In this document: positions 23,104-35,605 of the stretch, piece after piece
Layout of the letters: each line of letters opens with the position of its first letter
How positions within the stretch are numbered: position 1 is the first letter of the stretch
Origin: Halieaceae bacterium
Lineage (GTDB): Bacteria; Pseudomonadota; Gammaproteobacteria; Pseudomonadales; Halieaceae
Assembly: GCA_028280635.1 (NCBI GenBank)
Contig: JANQLM010000126.1
Coordinates: 1 to 64,000 of the forward strand
Direction: 5' to 3'
DNA length: 64,000 nt
The notes under the pieces: generated by a model
Database searches by the model: none
The model's input: only the letters and a program-made list of their open reading frames with translations
Told to the model about the DNA's origin: nothing
Translations under genes and position numbers: made by a program

Positions 23104-23500
23104 CGCACAGGCCACTACCGCTTCATCCACAGCCTGCCCAGAAACTGTCACCACAGTTAACAGTCGGCCCACCTCCAGGGGAAACCATCCACAACCGGAG
23201 AAATAAAGCTGTGGGTGGACGCTGGACAGCCAGGGGGGTAAGTGGATGAATAACAACTGCCTCGCGTTGGCGACGTTTTGGATGGCGGTGTTATCCCCGC
23301 TGCATGCAGGCCTCTTCACAGCTCGGCACAGGCAATATCACCGAGTTGTTTCTGCTGTAAGTTACTGACTGGAAAAGGCTAATTAGCCTTCTCCCCAGAA
23401 TCTGGCCGGCTATTAATAACTACAATATTCCTTCTATATATACCTAAGAATACTTTCTTAACTTCTTATCTAGTTAATTCCTGGAAACAGATGATCATCT
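23104..23500. other. Non-coding region upstream of mnmG with origin-like features
   Basis: No gene is supported here. It holds a hairpin AACTGT-CACC-ACAGTT (23143-23158) soon after mnmE and several near-matches to the DnaA box: TCATCCACA at 23123 (one mismatch), CCATCCACA at 23185, AGTGGATGA at 23241 (reverse) and TTATCCCCG at 23291 (two mismatches each). A strong palindrome lies at 23371-23394, and an A+T-rich tract runs at about 23408-23480. The position, immediately before mnmG, is where oriC lies in enteric bacteria. It could be a relic or secondary DnaA-binding region, or simply a long regulatory leader. Confidence 0.4.
23371..23394. repeat. Near-perfect 24-bp palindrome
   Basis: The inner 16 bases, AAGGCTAATTAGCCTT (23375-23390), are perfectly self-complementary, and the outer GGA/TCC arms also pair, with a single mismatched pair between. 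There is no T-run, so a protein-binding site is as likely as an RNA hairpin. Confidence 0.6.
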
Positions 23501-23501
23501 T

Positions 23502-23530
23502 TTGATCACCAGCACCGATCACTTTATAAT
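23502..23530 (+). promoter_or_regulatory. mnmG sigma70 promoter overlapped by GATC/TGATCA sites
   Basis: TTGATC (23502-23507), 17 bases, TATAAT (23525-23530). Two TGATCA palindromes at 23492-23497 and 23503-23508, 11 bases apart, cover the -35 region, and a third GATC (23517-23520) lies in the spacer. The promoter would drive mnmG-rsmG-parA-parB with a leader of about 37 bases, and it shows that coding starts at 23574, not further upstream. Confidence 0.75.
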
Positions 23531-23573
23531 CGCGCTCCCATTTTTATTGCCCGCTGCGGACGAACTCAGTTTC

Positions 23574-25463
<1,890 letters not shown>

Positions 25464-25467
25464 ATCA

Positions 25468-26109
25468 ATGCCCGCCTCAGCAGACGCCGGCCCACGCCTG
25501 GATGCCGGCATGGCCAGCCTCGGCCTGGCGGCAACCCCGGCGCAGCGGCAGGCGCTGCTGGCCTACCTGGAACTACTGATACGCTGGAATGCAAGCTACA
25601 ACCTCACCGCGATACGTGATCCCCTGGAAATGGTAACCCGCCATCTGCTGGATTCCCTCGCGGTTTTGCCGCACCTGCCCGGAACTGGGCATCGGGCGAT
25701 CGATGTTGGGACAGGCGCGGGCCTGCCCGGTGTGCCGCTGGCCATCATGCGCGAGGATGTGACGGTGGACCTGTTGGACAGCAATGGCAAGAAGACACGC
25801 TTCCTGTTCCAGGTGAAAACTGCCCTGGGCTTGGATACTATGGCTGTCCGCCACGCCAGGGTCGAGGCCTGGACGCCGGACGCCGCATACGATGTGGTAC
25901 TGTCCCGCGCCTTTGCTTCACTCTCTGAGATGGTCACCGACTGCGCGCAGCTGTGCGATGGTGACACCCGCATCCTTGCGATGAAAGGCCGCGTGCCGGA
26001 AGAAGAACTCGAAGCATTGCCGGGGACTGCCCGCCTGGTCGGGGTTACGCCTCTTGAGGTACCTGGACTTGACGAGGAGCGCCACCTCGTCGAGCTCCGA
26101 CTGGATTGA
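25468..26109 (+). CDS. rsmG: 16S rRNA (guanine-527-N7)-methyltransferase
   Basis: Adds the m7G527 mark to 16S rRNA; loss of it gives low-level streptomycin resistance in several bacteria. It has 213 residues with the family signature YLELLIRWNASYNLTAIRDP, the SAM motif AIDVGTGAGLPGVPLAI and the later VVLSRAFASL. The ATG at 25468 fits the family; the longer reading frame overlaps mnmG. It lies between mnmG and parA, as in most gammaproteobacteria. Confidence 0.97.
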   Translation: MPASADAGPRLDAGMASLGLAATPAQRQALLAYLELLIRWNASYNLTAIRDPLEMVTRHLLDSLAVLPHLPGTGHRAIDVGTGAGLPGVPLAIMREDVTVDLLDSNGKKTRFLFQVKTALGLDTMAVRHARVEAWTPDAAYDVVLSRAFASLSEMVTDCAQLCDGDTRILAMKGRVPEEELEALPGTARLVGVTPLEVPGLDEERHLVELRLD

Positions 26110-26165
26110 ATTCAAGCGGTTAGCGCAGTGGCGGGGCTGGAATAGAACGCAAATGGGGAAGGGGC

Positions 26166-26999
26166 TTGGCTAAGATTCTGGCGGTCGCCAACCAGAAAGG
26201 CGGAGTGGGCAAGACCACCACTTGCGTCAACCTGGCTGCTTCGCTGGCGGCAACACGCAAGCGTGTGCTGATGGTCGATCTCGATCCCCAGGGCAATGCC
26301 ACCATGGGCAGCGGTATCGACAAGTACGAACTCGAGCTCTCGGTCTATGATGTGCTGGTACACCGGCGTCCCATTGCCGAAGTGAAGTGTGTGTCCGAGC
26401 CGGGCGCCTTCGATGTACTGCCTGCCAACGGCGACCTGACGGCCGCTGAAGTGGAACTGATCGACACGCCACACAAGGAAAAGCGCCTGGAAGAGGCGCT
26501 TTATGCCGTGCAGGCGAACTACGATTACATTCTCGTGGATTGCCCGCCATCGCTTAATATGCTGACGCTCAACGGTCTGGTTGCCGCGGATAGCGTGTTG
26601 ATTCCCATGCAGTGCGAGTACTTCGCGCTGGAGGGTTTGACGGCGTTGATGGATACCATTCAGCGGGTGGCCGCGTCAGTGAATCCCCGGCTGCATGTGG
26701 AAGGCCTGCTGCGTACCATGTATGACCCGCGCAACAGCCTGACCAACGACGTATCGGCCCAGTTGCAGCAGCATTTTGGCGACCGCCTTTATCGCACGGT
26801 GATCCCCCGCAATGTGCGACTGGCAGAGGCGCCCAGCTTTGGCGTGCCGGCCATCCAGTATGATCCCCGGTCAAGGGGCGCCCAGGCTTACCTGGCACTG
26901 GCGGGTGAAGTGATTCGCCGCCAGACCGGCGAGCTTCCGGCAGAGGTGGCTACCCTCGGTGCCGTATTGGCCGACAGTTATTCGGAGCAGGACTCGTAA
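26166..26999 (+). CDS. parA: Chromosome partitioning ATPase ParA (Soj)
   Basis: Deviant Walker ATPase that moves ParB-parS complexes apart. It has 277 residues and begins MAKILAVANQKGGVGKTTT with the signature lysines at 11 and 16, followed by VDLDPQGNAT and VDCPPSLN. There is no N-terminal DNA-binding extension, so it is the small chromosomal type. The start is TTG with GGGGAAGGGG just upstream. parB follows after 29 bases and two parS sites are in recF, so a full ParABS system is present in the window. Confidence 0.97.
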   Translation: MAKILAVANQKGGVGKTTTCVNLAASLAATRKRVLMVDLDPQGNATMGSGIDKYELELSVYDVLVHRRPIAEVKCVSEPGAFDVLPANGDLTAAEVELIDTPHKEKRLEEALYAVQANYDYILVDCPPSLNMLTLNGLVAADSVLIPMQCEYFALEGLTALMDTIQRVAASVNPRLHVEGLLRTMYDPRNSLTNDVSAQLQQHFGDRLYRTVIPRNVRLAEAPSFGVPAIQYDPRSRGAQAYLALAGEVIRRQTGELPAEVATLGAVLADSYSEQDS

Positions 27000-27028
27000 A
27001 CGATGCGACTAAGCGAGACAGGACACTG

Positions 27029-27916
27029 ATGGCAGCAGCAAAAAAACGAGGCCTTGGGCGCGGACTGGATGCCCTGCTCGGATCCCAGGCGCCGACGCCC
27101 GCCGATGACAGTGCTGATGTGGCAGCGACCGCTGAGCACGGCGATCTTAAAGACATCCCGGTAGACCTGATCCGTCGGGGCAAATACCAGCCCCGCCGGG
27201 ATATGGACCAGGAAGCCCTGCAGGAACTCGCCAACAGCATCCAGGCCCAGGGGGTGATGCAACCCATCGTGCTGCGGCCGGTGGGCGAAGGCAAGTATGA
27301 GATTATTGCCGGTGAGCGGCGCTGGCGCGCCACCCAGCTGGCGGGCCTGGACTCCATTCCCGCCCTGGTGCGCGAGGTTCCCGACGAAGCTGCCATTGCC
27401 ATGGCGCTGATCGAGAACATCCAGCGGGAAGACCTCAACCCTATTGAAGAAGCCATCGCCCTGCAGCGCCTGCAGCAGGAGTTCGAACTGACCCAGCAAC
27501 AGGTAGCTGAAGCCGTGGGCAAGAGCCGCAGCACGGTGACTAATTTACTGCGGTTAATGTCCCTGCGCGATGATGTGAGAACCCTTCTGGAACACGGCGA
27601 CCTGGAGATGGGTCACGGTAAGGCGCTGCTGGGCCTGCCCGGTGACGAGCAGTCCAGCGCTGCTCGCACCGTGGTGGCCAGGGGATTGTCGGTACGCCAG
27701 ACCGAGGCCCTGGTGCGCAAGCTGGTGGCCGAGCGTGATCGGCCCCCAAAACCTGCTGCCAAAATGGACCCCAACGTGCGTCAGCTGCAGGACCAGCTGG
27801 CACAGAAGCTGGGCTCTCCCGTGCAGATCAAGCACAGTGCTTCGGGCAAGGGAAAACTCGTCCTGTCCTACAGCTCTCTGGACGAGCTGGACGGTATTCT
27901 CAAACACATCAAGTAA
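27029..27916 (+). CDS. parB: Chromosome partitioning protein ParB (Spo0J)
   Basis: CTP-dependent clamp that loads at parS and slides. It has 295 residues. The N-terminus KKRGLGRGLDALLGS is the ParA-activating peptide typical of chromosomal ParB. The CTP/parS-loading motifs GERRWRA (95-101) and ENIQRE (129-134) are intact. A helix-turn-helix (about 155-180, LTQQQVAEAVGKSRSTVTNLL) reads parS, and the C-terminal 45 residues are the dimerisation domain. The gene follows parA in the mnmG operon. Confidence 0.97.
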   Translation: MAAAKKRGLGRGLDALLGSQAPTPADDSADVAATAEHGDLKDIPVDLIRRGKYQPRRDMDQEALQELANSIQAQGVMQPIVLRPVGEGKYEIIAGERRWRATQLAGLDSIPALVREVPDEAAIAMALIENIQREDLNPIEEAIALQRLQQEFELTQQQVAEAVGKSRSTVTNLLRLMSLRDDVRTLLEHGDLEMGHGKALLGLPGDEQSSAARTVVARGLSVRQTEALVRKLVAERDRPPKPAAKMDPNVRQLQDQLAQKLGSPVQIKHSASGKGKLVLSYSSLDELDGILKHIK

Positions 27917-27919
27917 ATC

Positions 27920-27938
27920 CGCGGCGCAATTCGCCGCG
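27920..27938 (+). terminator. Hairpin after parB, weak terminator candidate
   Basis: CGCGGCG, loop CAATT, CGCCGCG begins 4 bases after the parB stop. The stem is a perfect 7 bp, but no T-run follows, so termination here would have to be inefficient or Rho-assisted. The rest of the 286-base gap to atpI holds the atp promoter and leader. Confidence 0.4.
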
Positions 27939-28076
27939 ACACATCATCTAGTTGCCTGCGGAGAAATACACCACAAGATCATGTGGTCTGTCTCCCTGTC
28001 CGGTAGCAACGTGCACCCATCATCCGTGAACGTGTGGCCAACGTCTGGAGAACGCAGGTTTGGCGCGGGTTTTCGG

Positions 28077-28105
28077 TTGAACCGCAGTAGCAGAAACCCT
28101 ATAAT
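28077..28105 (+). promoter_or_regulatory. Promoter of the ATP synthase operon
   Basis: TTGAAC (28077-28082), 17-base spacer, TATAAT (28100-28105). This is the best sigma70 match before atpI and leaves a leader of about 90 bases that carries direct repeats (GCTAACGAC twice around 28146-28166) and two very short reading frames. Confidence 0.75.
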
Positions 28106-28171
28106 GCGCGCGCTTTCGGGAGGGGTCCCGCGACGGGTAGCAACAGCTAACGACGGGCTAACGACTGGCTC

Positions 28172-28206
28172 ATGAAGAGCCGTTAACCATGAGCGTTATC
28201 GGATGA
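28172..28206 (+). other. Two mini-ORFs in the atpI leader
   Basis: ATG AAG AGC CGT TAA (28172-28186) and ATG AGC GTT ATC GGA TGA (28189-28206). The stop of the second overlaps the atpI start (ATGA). GAAGAG precedes the second at a workable distance, whereas atpI itself has no clear Shine-Dalgarno. They may couple translation into atpI; they may also be chance. Confidence 0.3.
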
Positions 28207-28619
28207 GCGATCCAGCGAGGGACTTCGGCACAGGTGCCAGAATTTCCCGGCCACCGGTCTACCGCATCACTGTTGTACAACTGGTCGTACTGTTCGGGCT
28301 CTGGGCAGGCGTCTCTGGCTTGAATGCCGTGACGGCCAAGTCCCTGGGGCTCGGAGGCCTGATAGCGGTTGTTTCCAATGCCTGGTTCGCGCTGGGCGTG
28401 TTCCGCTGGCGCGGTGCTAGCAATGCCCAGCGGGCGTTGCGCGCGGGCTACGCCGCGGAGATTGGCAAGTTCCTGCTGGCGATCGCTGGATTCATGCTGG
28501 TGTTTGCCCGGGTCCGGCCGATTGAAGGTTGGGCGGTGTTCGCGGGTTACGGCTTGATGCTGTGCATCCAGATAGCGGGGGCATGGTGGCTACTGAGACG
28601 CCGGCCGCAGAAGACTTAG
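28203..28619 (+). CDS. atpI: ATP synthase subunit I
   Basis: Small membrane protein, 138 residues, first in the atp operon. It has four hydrophobic segments (for example VVQLVVLFGLWAGVSGLNAV and FLLAIAGFMLVFARV). Members help c-ring assembly or magnesium uptake and are dispensable in E. coli. Sequence is weakly conserved in this family, so the call rests on size, topology and position directly before atpB. Confidence 0.85.
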   Translation: MSDPARDFGTGARISRPPVYRITVVQLVVLFGLWAGVSGLNAVTAKSLGLGGLIAVVSNAWFALGVFRWRGASNAQRALRAGYAAEIGKFLLAIAGFMLVFARVRPIEGWAVFAGYGLMLCIQIAGAWWLLRRRPQKT

Positions 28620-28655
28620 CTGACACCGCCGTTGAAAGTAGCAGAAAAGCGGTAG

Positions 28656-29648
<993 letters not shown>

Positions 29649-29680
29649 GTTACACCTTTACGCTACAACCCTTTAACTAG

Positions 29681-29926
<246 letters not shown>

Positions 29927-29944
29927 TATCGGGCTGAACGGAGC

Positions 29945-29967
29945 GGGGCCATCACAGGGTGTGCCCC
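29945..29967 (+). other. Hairpin between atpE and atpF
   Basis: GGGGC (29945-29949) pairs with GCCCC (29963-29967), and an inner CAC/GTG can pair too. It lies in the 67-base gap after atpE. It could stabilise or segment the atpE message so that subunit c is made in excess; that is inference. Confidence 0.35.
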
Positions 29968-29993
29968 AAAGTCGTTAAGATGAGGAACGAAGC

Positions 29994-30464
29994 GTGAACA
30001 TCAATCTTACGCTGATCGGACAGACCATCGCCTTCGCGGCGTTTGTCCTGTTCTGCATGAAACTGGTATGGCCGCCGATCCTGGCTGCCATGCAGGAACG
30101 CGCAGACAAGATCGCAGACGGCCTGGCGGCTGCAGATCGTGCCAACCACGACCTGGAGCTGGCCCAGGAGAAAGCCGTTGAGCGCCTCAAGGAGGCCAAG
30201 GAAGAAGCGGCCGGTATTCTCGATGCGGCCAACCGTCGCGCCAACCAGATTGTCGACGAGGCCAAGAACCAGGCTCGCGAAGAAGGCGAGCGCCTGAAGG
30301 AAGCGGCCCAGGCGGAAATCGAACAGGAGCTCAACCGCGCCCGCGAACAGCTGCGCGGCCAGGTGGCGACCCTGGCACTGGCAGGTGCAGAAAAAGTGCT
30401 GGCCGCCGAAATCGACATGCAGCGCCACAGCGAGCTGGTAGACAAGCTCGCCGCCGAGCTCTGA
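29994..30464 (+). CDS. atpF: ATP synthase Fo subunit b
   Basis: Peripheral stalk, 156 residues, the E. coli length. One N-terminal membrane helix ([23 protein letters not shown]) is followed by a long charged coiled coil rich in Glu, Ala, Lys and Arg. The start is GTG, preceded by GAGGAACGAAGC. atpH begins one base after its stop. Confidence 0.98.
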   Translation: MNINLTLIGQTIAFAAFVLFCMKLVWPPILAAMQERADKIADGLAAADRANHDLELAQEKAVERLKEAKEEAAGILDAANRRANQIVDEAKNQAREEGERLKEAAQAEIEQELNRAREQLRGQVATLALAGAEKVLAAEIDMQRHSELVDKLAAEL

Positions 30465-30465
30465 T

Positions 30466-31002
30466 ATGGCAGAGCTGAGCACACTGGCGCGCCCCTATGC
30501 ACGGGCGGCGTTTGAATACGCACACGGCAACAGTGAACTGGGTAGCTGGTCCAGCGCCCTGGCCACGGCCGCGGCAGTTTCTGCGGATGAGCGCGTGGCC
30601 ACCATGCTGACCAGTCCCGCGCATACCGCTGAACAGTTGGCGGTCACCATGATCGAGCTGTGCGGGGATGCTCTGGCGGGTGATCACCAGAACTTTATCA
30701 AGGTGCTGGCCAGCAATAAGCGCCTGCCGCTGCTGCCGGAAATCAGCGAGCTGTTCGAGCAACTTAAGGCAGAGCAGGAGCGCAGCGTGGATGTCACCGT
30801 GCTGTCGGCTTACGCGCTGGAAGGTGCAACTGAGCAGACCCTGGCGCAGGTACTGAGCAAGAAACTTGAACGCGAAGTGCAGGTCGAGACGCAGGTGGAT
30901 GAGTCCCTGCTGGGCGGGGTAGTGATCCGCGCTGGCGACCTGGTGATCGACGGCTCCGTGCGCGGCCGGCTGAACAAGCTGTCCGAGGCAATGAATTCCT
31001 AA
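30466..31002 (+). CDS. atpH: ATP synthase F1 subunit delta
   Basis: Joins the peripheral stalk to the top of F1. It has 178 residues, starting [19 protein letters not shown], the standard opening, and ending with the conserved [27 protein letters not shown]. It begins one base after atpF and is followed by atpA after 25 bases. Confidence 0.98.
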   Translation: MAELSTLARPYARAAFEYAHGNSELGSWSSALATAAAVSADERVATMLTSPAHTAEQLAVTMIELCGDALAGDHQNFIKVLASNKRLPLLPEISELFEQLKAEQERSVDVTVLSAYALEGATEQTLAQVLSKKLEREVQVETQVDESLLGGVVIRAGDLVIDGSVRGRLNKLSEAMNS

Positions 31003-31027
31003 CGAGTTAGGACAGAGGATTAGAGAA

Positions 31028-32578
31028 ATGAGCATGCAGCAACTGAATCCATCGGAGATCAGTGAAATTATCAAGCAGCGCATCGACCAGCTCGATGTTA
31101 GCTCAGAGGCCCGCAACGAGGGCACGGTAGTTTCAGTAAGCGACGGCATCATCCGTATTCACGGCCTGACGGACGTGATGTACGGGGAGATGATTGAATT
31201 TGACGGCGGCATCTACGGCATGGCGCTGAACCTGGAGCGCGACTCCGTCGGTGCGGTTATTCTGGGTGAGTACAAGGGTCTGGCGGAAGGCCAGACCTGT
31301 CGCTGCACCGGCCGCATTCTGGAAGTACCGGTGGGTCCGGAGCTGCAGGGTCGCGTTGTCGACGCACTGGGTAACCCCATCGACGGCAAGGGTCCGGTGA
31401 ACGCGAAGATGACCGACGCGCTGGAAAAAGTGGCGCCGGGTGTTATCGCCCGTCAGTCGGTGGACCAGCCGGTGCAGATCGGCCTCAAGGCGATGGATGC
31501 CATGGTGCCCATCGGCCGCGGCCAGCGTGAGCTGATCATCGGCGACCGCCAGGTCGGCAAAACCGCCATTGCCATCGACGCCATCATCAACCAGAAGAAC
31601 ACCGGCATTAAGTGTATCTACGTTGCTGTTGGCCAGAAGGCGTCATCAGTGGCTGCCGTTGTGCGCAAGCTGGAAGAGCACGGCGCCATGGACCACACCA
31701 TTGTGGTAGCGGCCAACGCCTCTGACCCGGCCTCCATGCAGTACCTGGCGCCGTTTGCCGGCTGCACCATGGGTGAGTACTACCGCGACCGTGGAGAAGA
31801 CGCGCTGATTATTTATGACGACCTGACCAAGCAGGCCTGGGCATACCGCCAGATCTCCCTGCTGCTGCGTCGTCCACCGGGCCGTGAAGCTTACCCGGGT
31901 GACGTGTTCTACCTGCACTCTCGCCTGCTGGAGCGCGCGGCCCGGGTTAACGCCGACTACGTCGAGAAATTCACCAACGGTGAGGTGAAGGGCCAGACCG
32001 GCTCACTGACCGCCCTGCCGGTGATCGAAACCCAGGCCGGCGACGTGTCAGCCTTCGTACCGACCAACGTGATCTCCATCACTGACGGGCAGATCTTCCT
32101 GGAAACCGATATGTTCAACGCCGGTATCCGTCCCGCCATGAATGCCGGTATCTCGGTATCGCGGGTGGGTGGTGCCGCCCAGACCAAGATCATGCGCAAG
32201 CTGTCCGGCGGTATTCGTACCGCGCTGGCCCAGTACCGCGAACTGGCAGCCTTCTCGCAGTTCGCATCTGATCTGGACGACGCAACCAAGGCCCAGCTTG
32301 ACCACGGTGAGCGTGTTACCGAGCTGATGAAGCAGACGCAGTACGCTCCGCTGACGATAGCCGAGATGGGCCTGCTGATTTACGCCGCCGACAACGAGTA
32401 CCTGACGGATGTCGAGGTCGAGAAGATCGGCGACTTCGAATCAGCCCTGTTGGCCTACATGAAGGCAGAACACGCTGACATGATGGACGGCCTGGTGGCC
32501 TCCGGCGACTGGAACGACGAGCTCGAGGGCCAGTTCAAGTCTGCCCTGGAAACTTTCAAGTCCACCCAGACCTGGTAA
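31028..32578 (+). CDS. atpA: ATP synthase F1 subunit alpha
   Basis: Non-catalytic nucleotide-binding subunit, 516 residues from the first ATG; a second ATG two codons on gives [17 protein letters not shown], the usual Pseudomonas-type N-terminus, and may be the real start. The P-loop [15 protein letters not shown] and the conserved [14 protein letters not shown] arginine-finger region are intact. It lies within the ordered atpHAGDC block. Confidence 0.99.
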   Translation: MSMQQLNPSEISEIIKQRIDQLDVSSEARNEGTVVSVSDGIIRIHGLTDVMYGEMIEFDGGIYGMALNLERDSVGAVILGEYKGLAEGQTCRCTGRILEVPVGPELQGRVVDALGNPIDGKGPVNAKMTDALEKVAPGVIARQSVDQPVQIGLKAMDAMVPIGRGQRELIIGDRQVGKTAIAIDAIINQKNTGIKCIYVAVGQKASSVAAVVRKLEEHGAMDHTIVVAANASDPASMQYLAPFAGCTMGEYYRDRGEDALIIYDDLTKQAWAYRQISLLLRRPPGREAYPGDVFYLHSRLLERAARVNADYVEKFTNGEVKGQTGSLTALPVIETQAGDVSAFVPTNVISITDGQIFLETDMFNAGIRPAMNAGISVSRVGGAAQTKIMRKLSGGIRTALAQYRELAAFSQFASDLDDATKAQLDHGERVTELMKQTQYAPLTIAEMGLLIYAADNEYLTDVEVEKIGDFESALLAYMKAEHADMMDGLVASGDWNDELEGQFKSALETFKSTQTW

Positions 32579-32590
32579 GAGGCGAGCCCT

Positions 32591-33454
32591 ATGGCAGTCG
32601 GAAAAGAAATTCGCACCAAGATCTCGAGTATCCAGAGTACTCAGAAGATCACCAGTGCGATGGAAATGGTCGCGGCCAGCAAGATGCGCCGTGCCCAGGA
32701 CCGCATGGAAGTCGGCAAGCCCTACGCCAATCGCATCCGCAGTGTGGTCGGCCACCTCGCGCACGCCAACCCCGAGTACCGACACCTGTTTATGCAGGAG
32801 CGCGAGGTAGAGCGGGTAGGCTATATCGTGGTGTCCACCGACCGTGGCCTGTGCGGCGGCCTCAACATCAACGTGTTCAAGGCGGCGATTCGCTCCATGA
32901 AGGAGTGGGACGACAAGGGTATACCGGTGGACCTGTGCCTGATTGGCGCCAAGGCCTCCGGCTTCTTTGGCAGCTTCGGTGGCAACATCGTTGCAGCAAC
33001 CCGCGACCTGGGTGAAGAGCCCCTGCTGGCGGACCTGATCGGTTCCGTGAAGACCATGCTGGACGGCTTCGCCGACGGCAAGCTCGACAAGCTGTACCTG
33101 GTCAGCAACGAGTTCGTGAACACCATGACCCAGAACCCCACGGTCGAGCAGATTCTGCCGCTGGTGCCGGAAGAATCCGACGACATGGGCCACCACTGGG
33201 ATTACATCTACGAGCCGGAAGCTCGCGATCTGCTGGATGGCCTGCTGGCTCGCTATATCGAGTCGCTGGTGTACCAGGCGGTGGTCGAGAACGGCGCCTG
33301 TGAACAGGCGGCGCGCATGCTGGCTATGAAGAACGCCACCGACAACGCCGGCGAGCTGATCGATGACCTGCAGCTTATCTACAACAAGGCCCGGCAGGCG
33401 GCGATTACCCAGGAACTGTCAGAAATCGTGGGTGGTGCCGCGGCGATCAGCTGA
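32591..33454 (+). CDS. atpG: ATP synthase F1 subunit gamma
   Basis: Central rotor shaft, 287 residues. It starts [27 protein letters not shown], typical of the N-terminal helix, and ends with the partner helix [18 protein letters not shown] ... [16 protein letters not shown]. The middle Rossmann-like part ([14 protein letters not shown]) is complete. It lies 12 bases after atpA. Confidence 0.99.
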   Translation: MAVGKEIRTKISSIQSTQKITSAMEMVAASKMRRAQDRMEVGKPYANRIRSVVGHLAHANPEYRHLFMQEREVERVGYIVVSTDRGLCGGLNINVFKAAIRSMKEWDDKGIPVDLCLIGAKASGFFGSFGGNIVAATRDLGEEPLLADLIGSVKTMLDGFADGKLDKLYLVSNEFVNTMTQNPTVEQILPLVPEESDDMGHHWDYIYEPEARDLLDGLLARYIESLVYQAVVENGACEQAARMLAMKNATDNAGELIDDLQLIYNKARQAAITQELSEIVGGAAAIS

Positions 33455-33457
33455 TAG

Positions 33458-34912
<1,455 letters not shown>

Positions 34913-34936
34913 GGTTTCGCTGCGAGGTCAAACGCT

Positions 34937-35365
34937 ATGTCCATGACAATTCACTGCGATATCGTTTCCGCCGAACAGGAGATCTTTTCCGGCCTGGTGG
35001 AAAGCCTGGTCGCAACGGGCTCGCAGGGCGAGTTGGGCGTGAACTACGGTCACGCCCCGCTGCTCACCGACCTGGTGCCAGGCCCGATCCGCATCGTTAA
35101 GCAGAACGGTGAGGAAGAGGTCTACTACGTGTCAGGCGGCTTCCTGGAAGTGCAACCCGGCGTGGTTTCCGTGCTGGCTGACACCGCGATTCGCGCTGAC
35201 GACGTGGACGAGGCCGCCGCCGAGGAAGCCCGCCAGGCCGCTGAAAAAGCCCTGGCCGGCCAGACCGGTGAATTCGACTACGGCCGCGCCGCCGCCCAGC
35301 TCGCCGAAGCTGCCGCCCAGCTCCGCACCCTGCAGAAGATGCGCAACCGCGCTGGTCGCGGCTAA
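34937..35365 (+). CDS. atpC: ATP synthase F1 subunit epsilon
   Basis: Rotor subunit and intrinsic inhibitor, 142 residues. An N-terminal beta sandwich ([21 protein letters not shown] to about residue 85) is followed by two C-terminal helices, here Ala- and Glu-rich ([15 protein letters not shown] ... [15 protein letters not shown]). It is last in the operon and followed by a strong terminator. Confidence 0.98.
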   Translation: MSMTIHCDIVSAEQEIFSGLVESLVATGSQGELGVNYGHAPLLTDLVPGPIRIVKQNGEEEVYYVSGGFLEVQPGVVSVLADTAIRADDVDEAAAEEARQAAEKALAGQTGEFDYGRAAAQLAEAAAQLRTLQKMRNRAGRG

Positions 35366-35384
35366 GCCGCATCTCCATCATCCG

Positions 35385-35412
35385 AAACCCCGGCCGTGCC
35401 GGGGTTTTTTTT
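35385..35412 (+). terminator. Intrinsic terminator of the atp operon
   Basis: AAACCCCGGC (35385-35394), loop CGT, GCCGGGGTTT followed by more T, eight T in a row in all. It begins 20 bases after the atpC stop. The A-run before the stem would also allow weaker use from the other strand. Confidence 0.92.
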
Positions 35413-35605
35413 GCCTGCCCGAACACGACTATCTAAAGGTCTACGGAAATGCTCCGTAGGGCGTACGTAATCTGGGTGTGGCCCCTCACCGGACGCGCGT
35501 CAACGGTACGACAAGAGTCTGAAACTCAACACGCCTCAGACGGTGCACCGTCTCTGGCACGTGACCGCACTTGCCGATATGCTGCGGAAAACAAGAGGAC
35601 CGCTG

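Noticed and set aside
23502-23573. Upstream TTG start for mnmG
   Set aside because: The TTG is the -35 hexamer of the mnmG promoter, and the added 24 residues are not found in the family; ATG 23574 gives the standard 629 residues.
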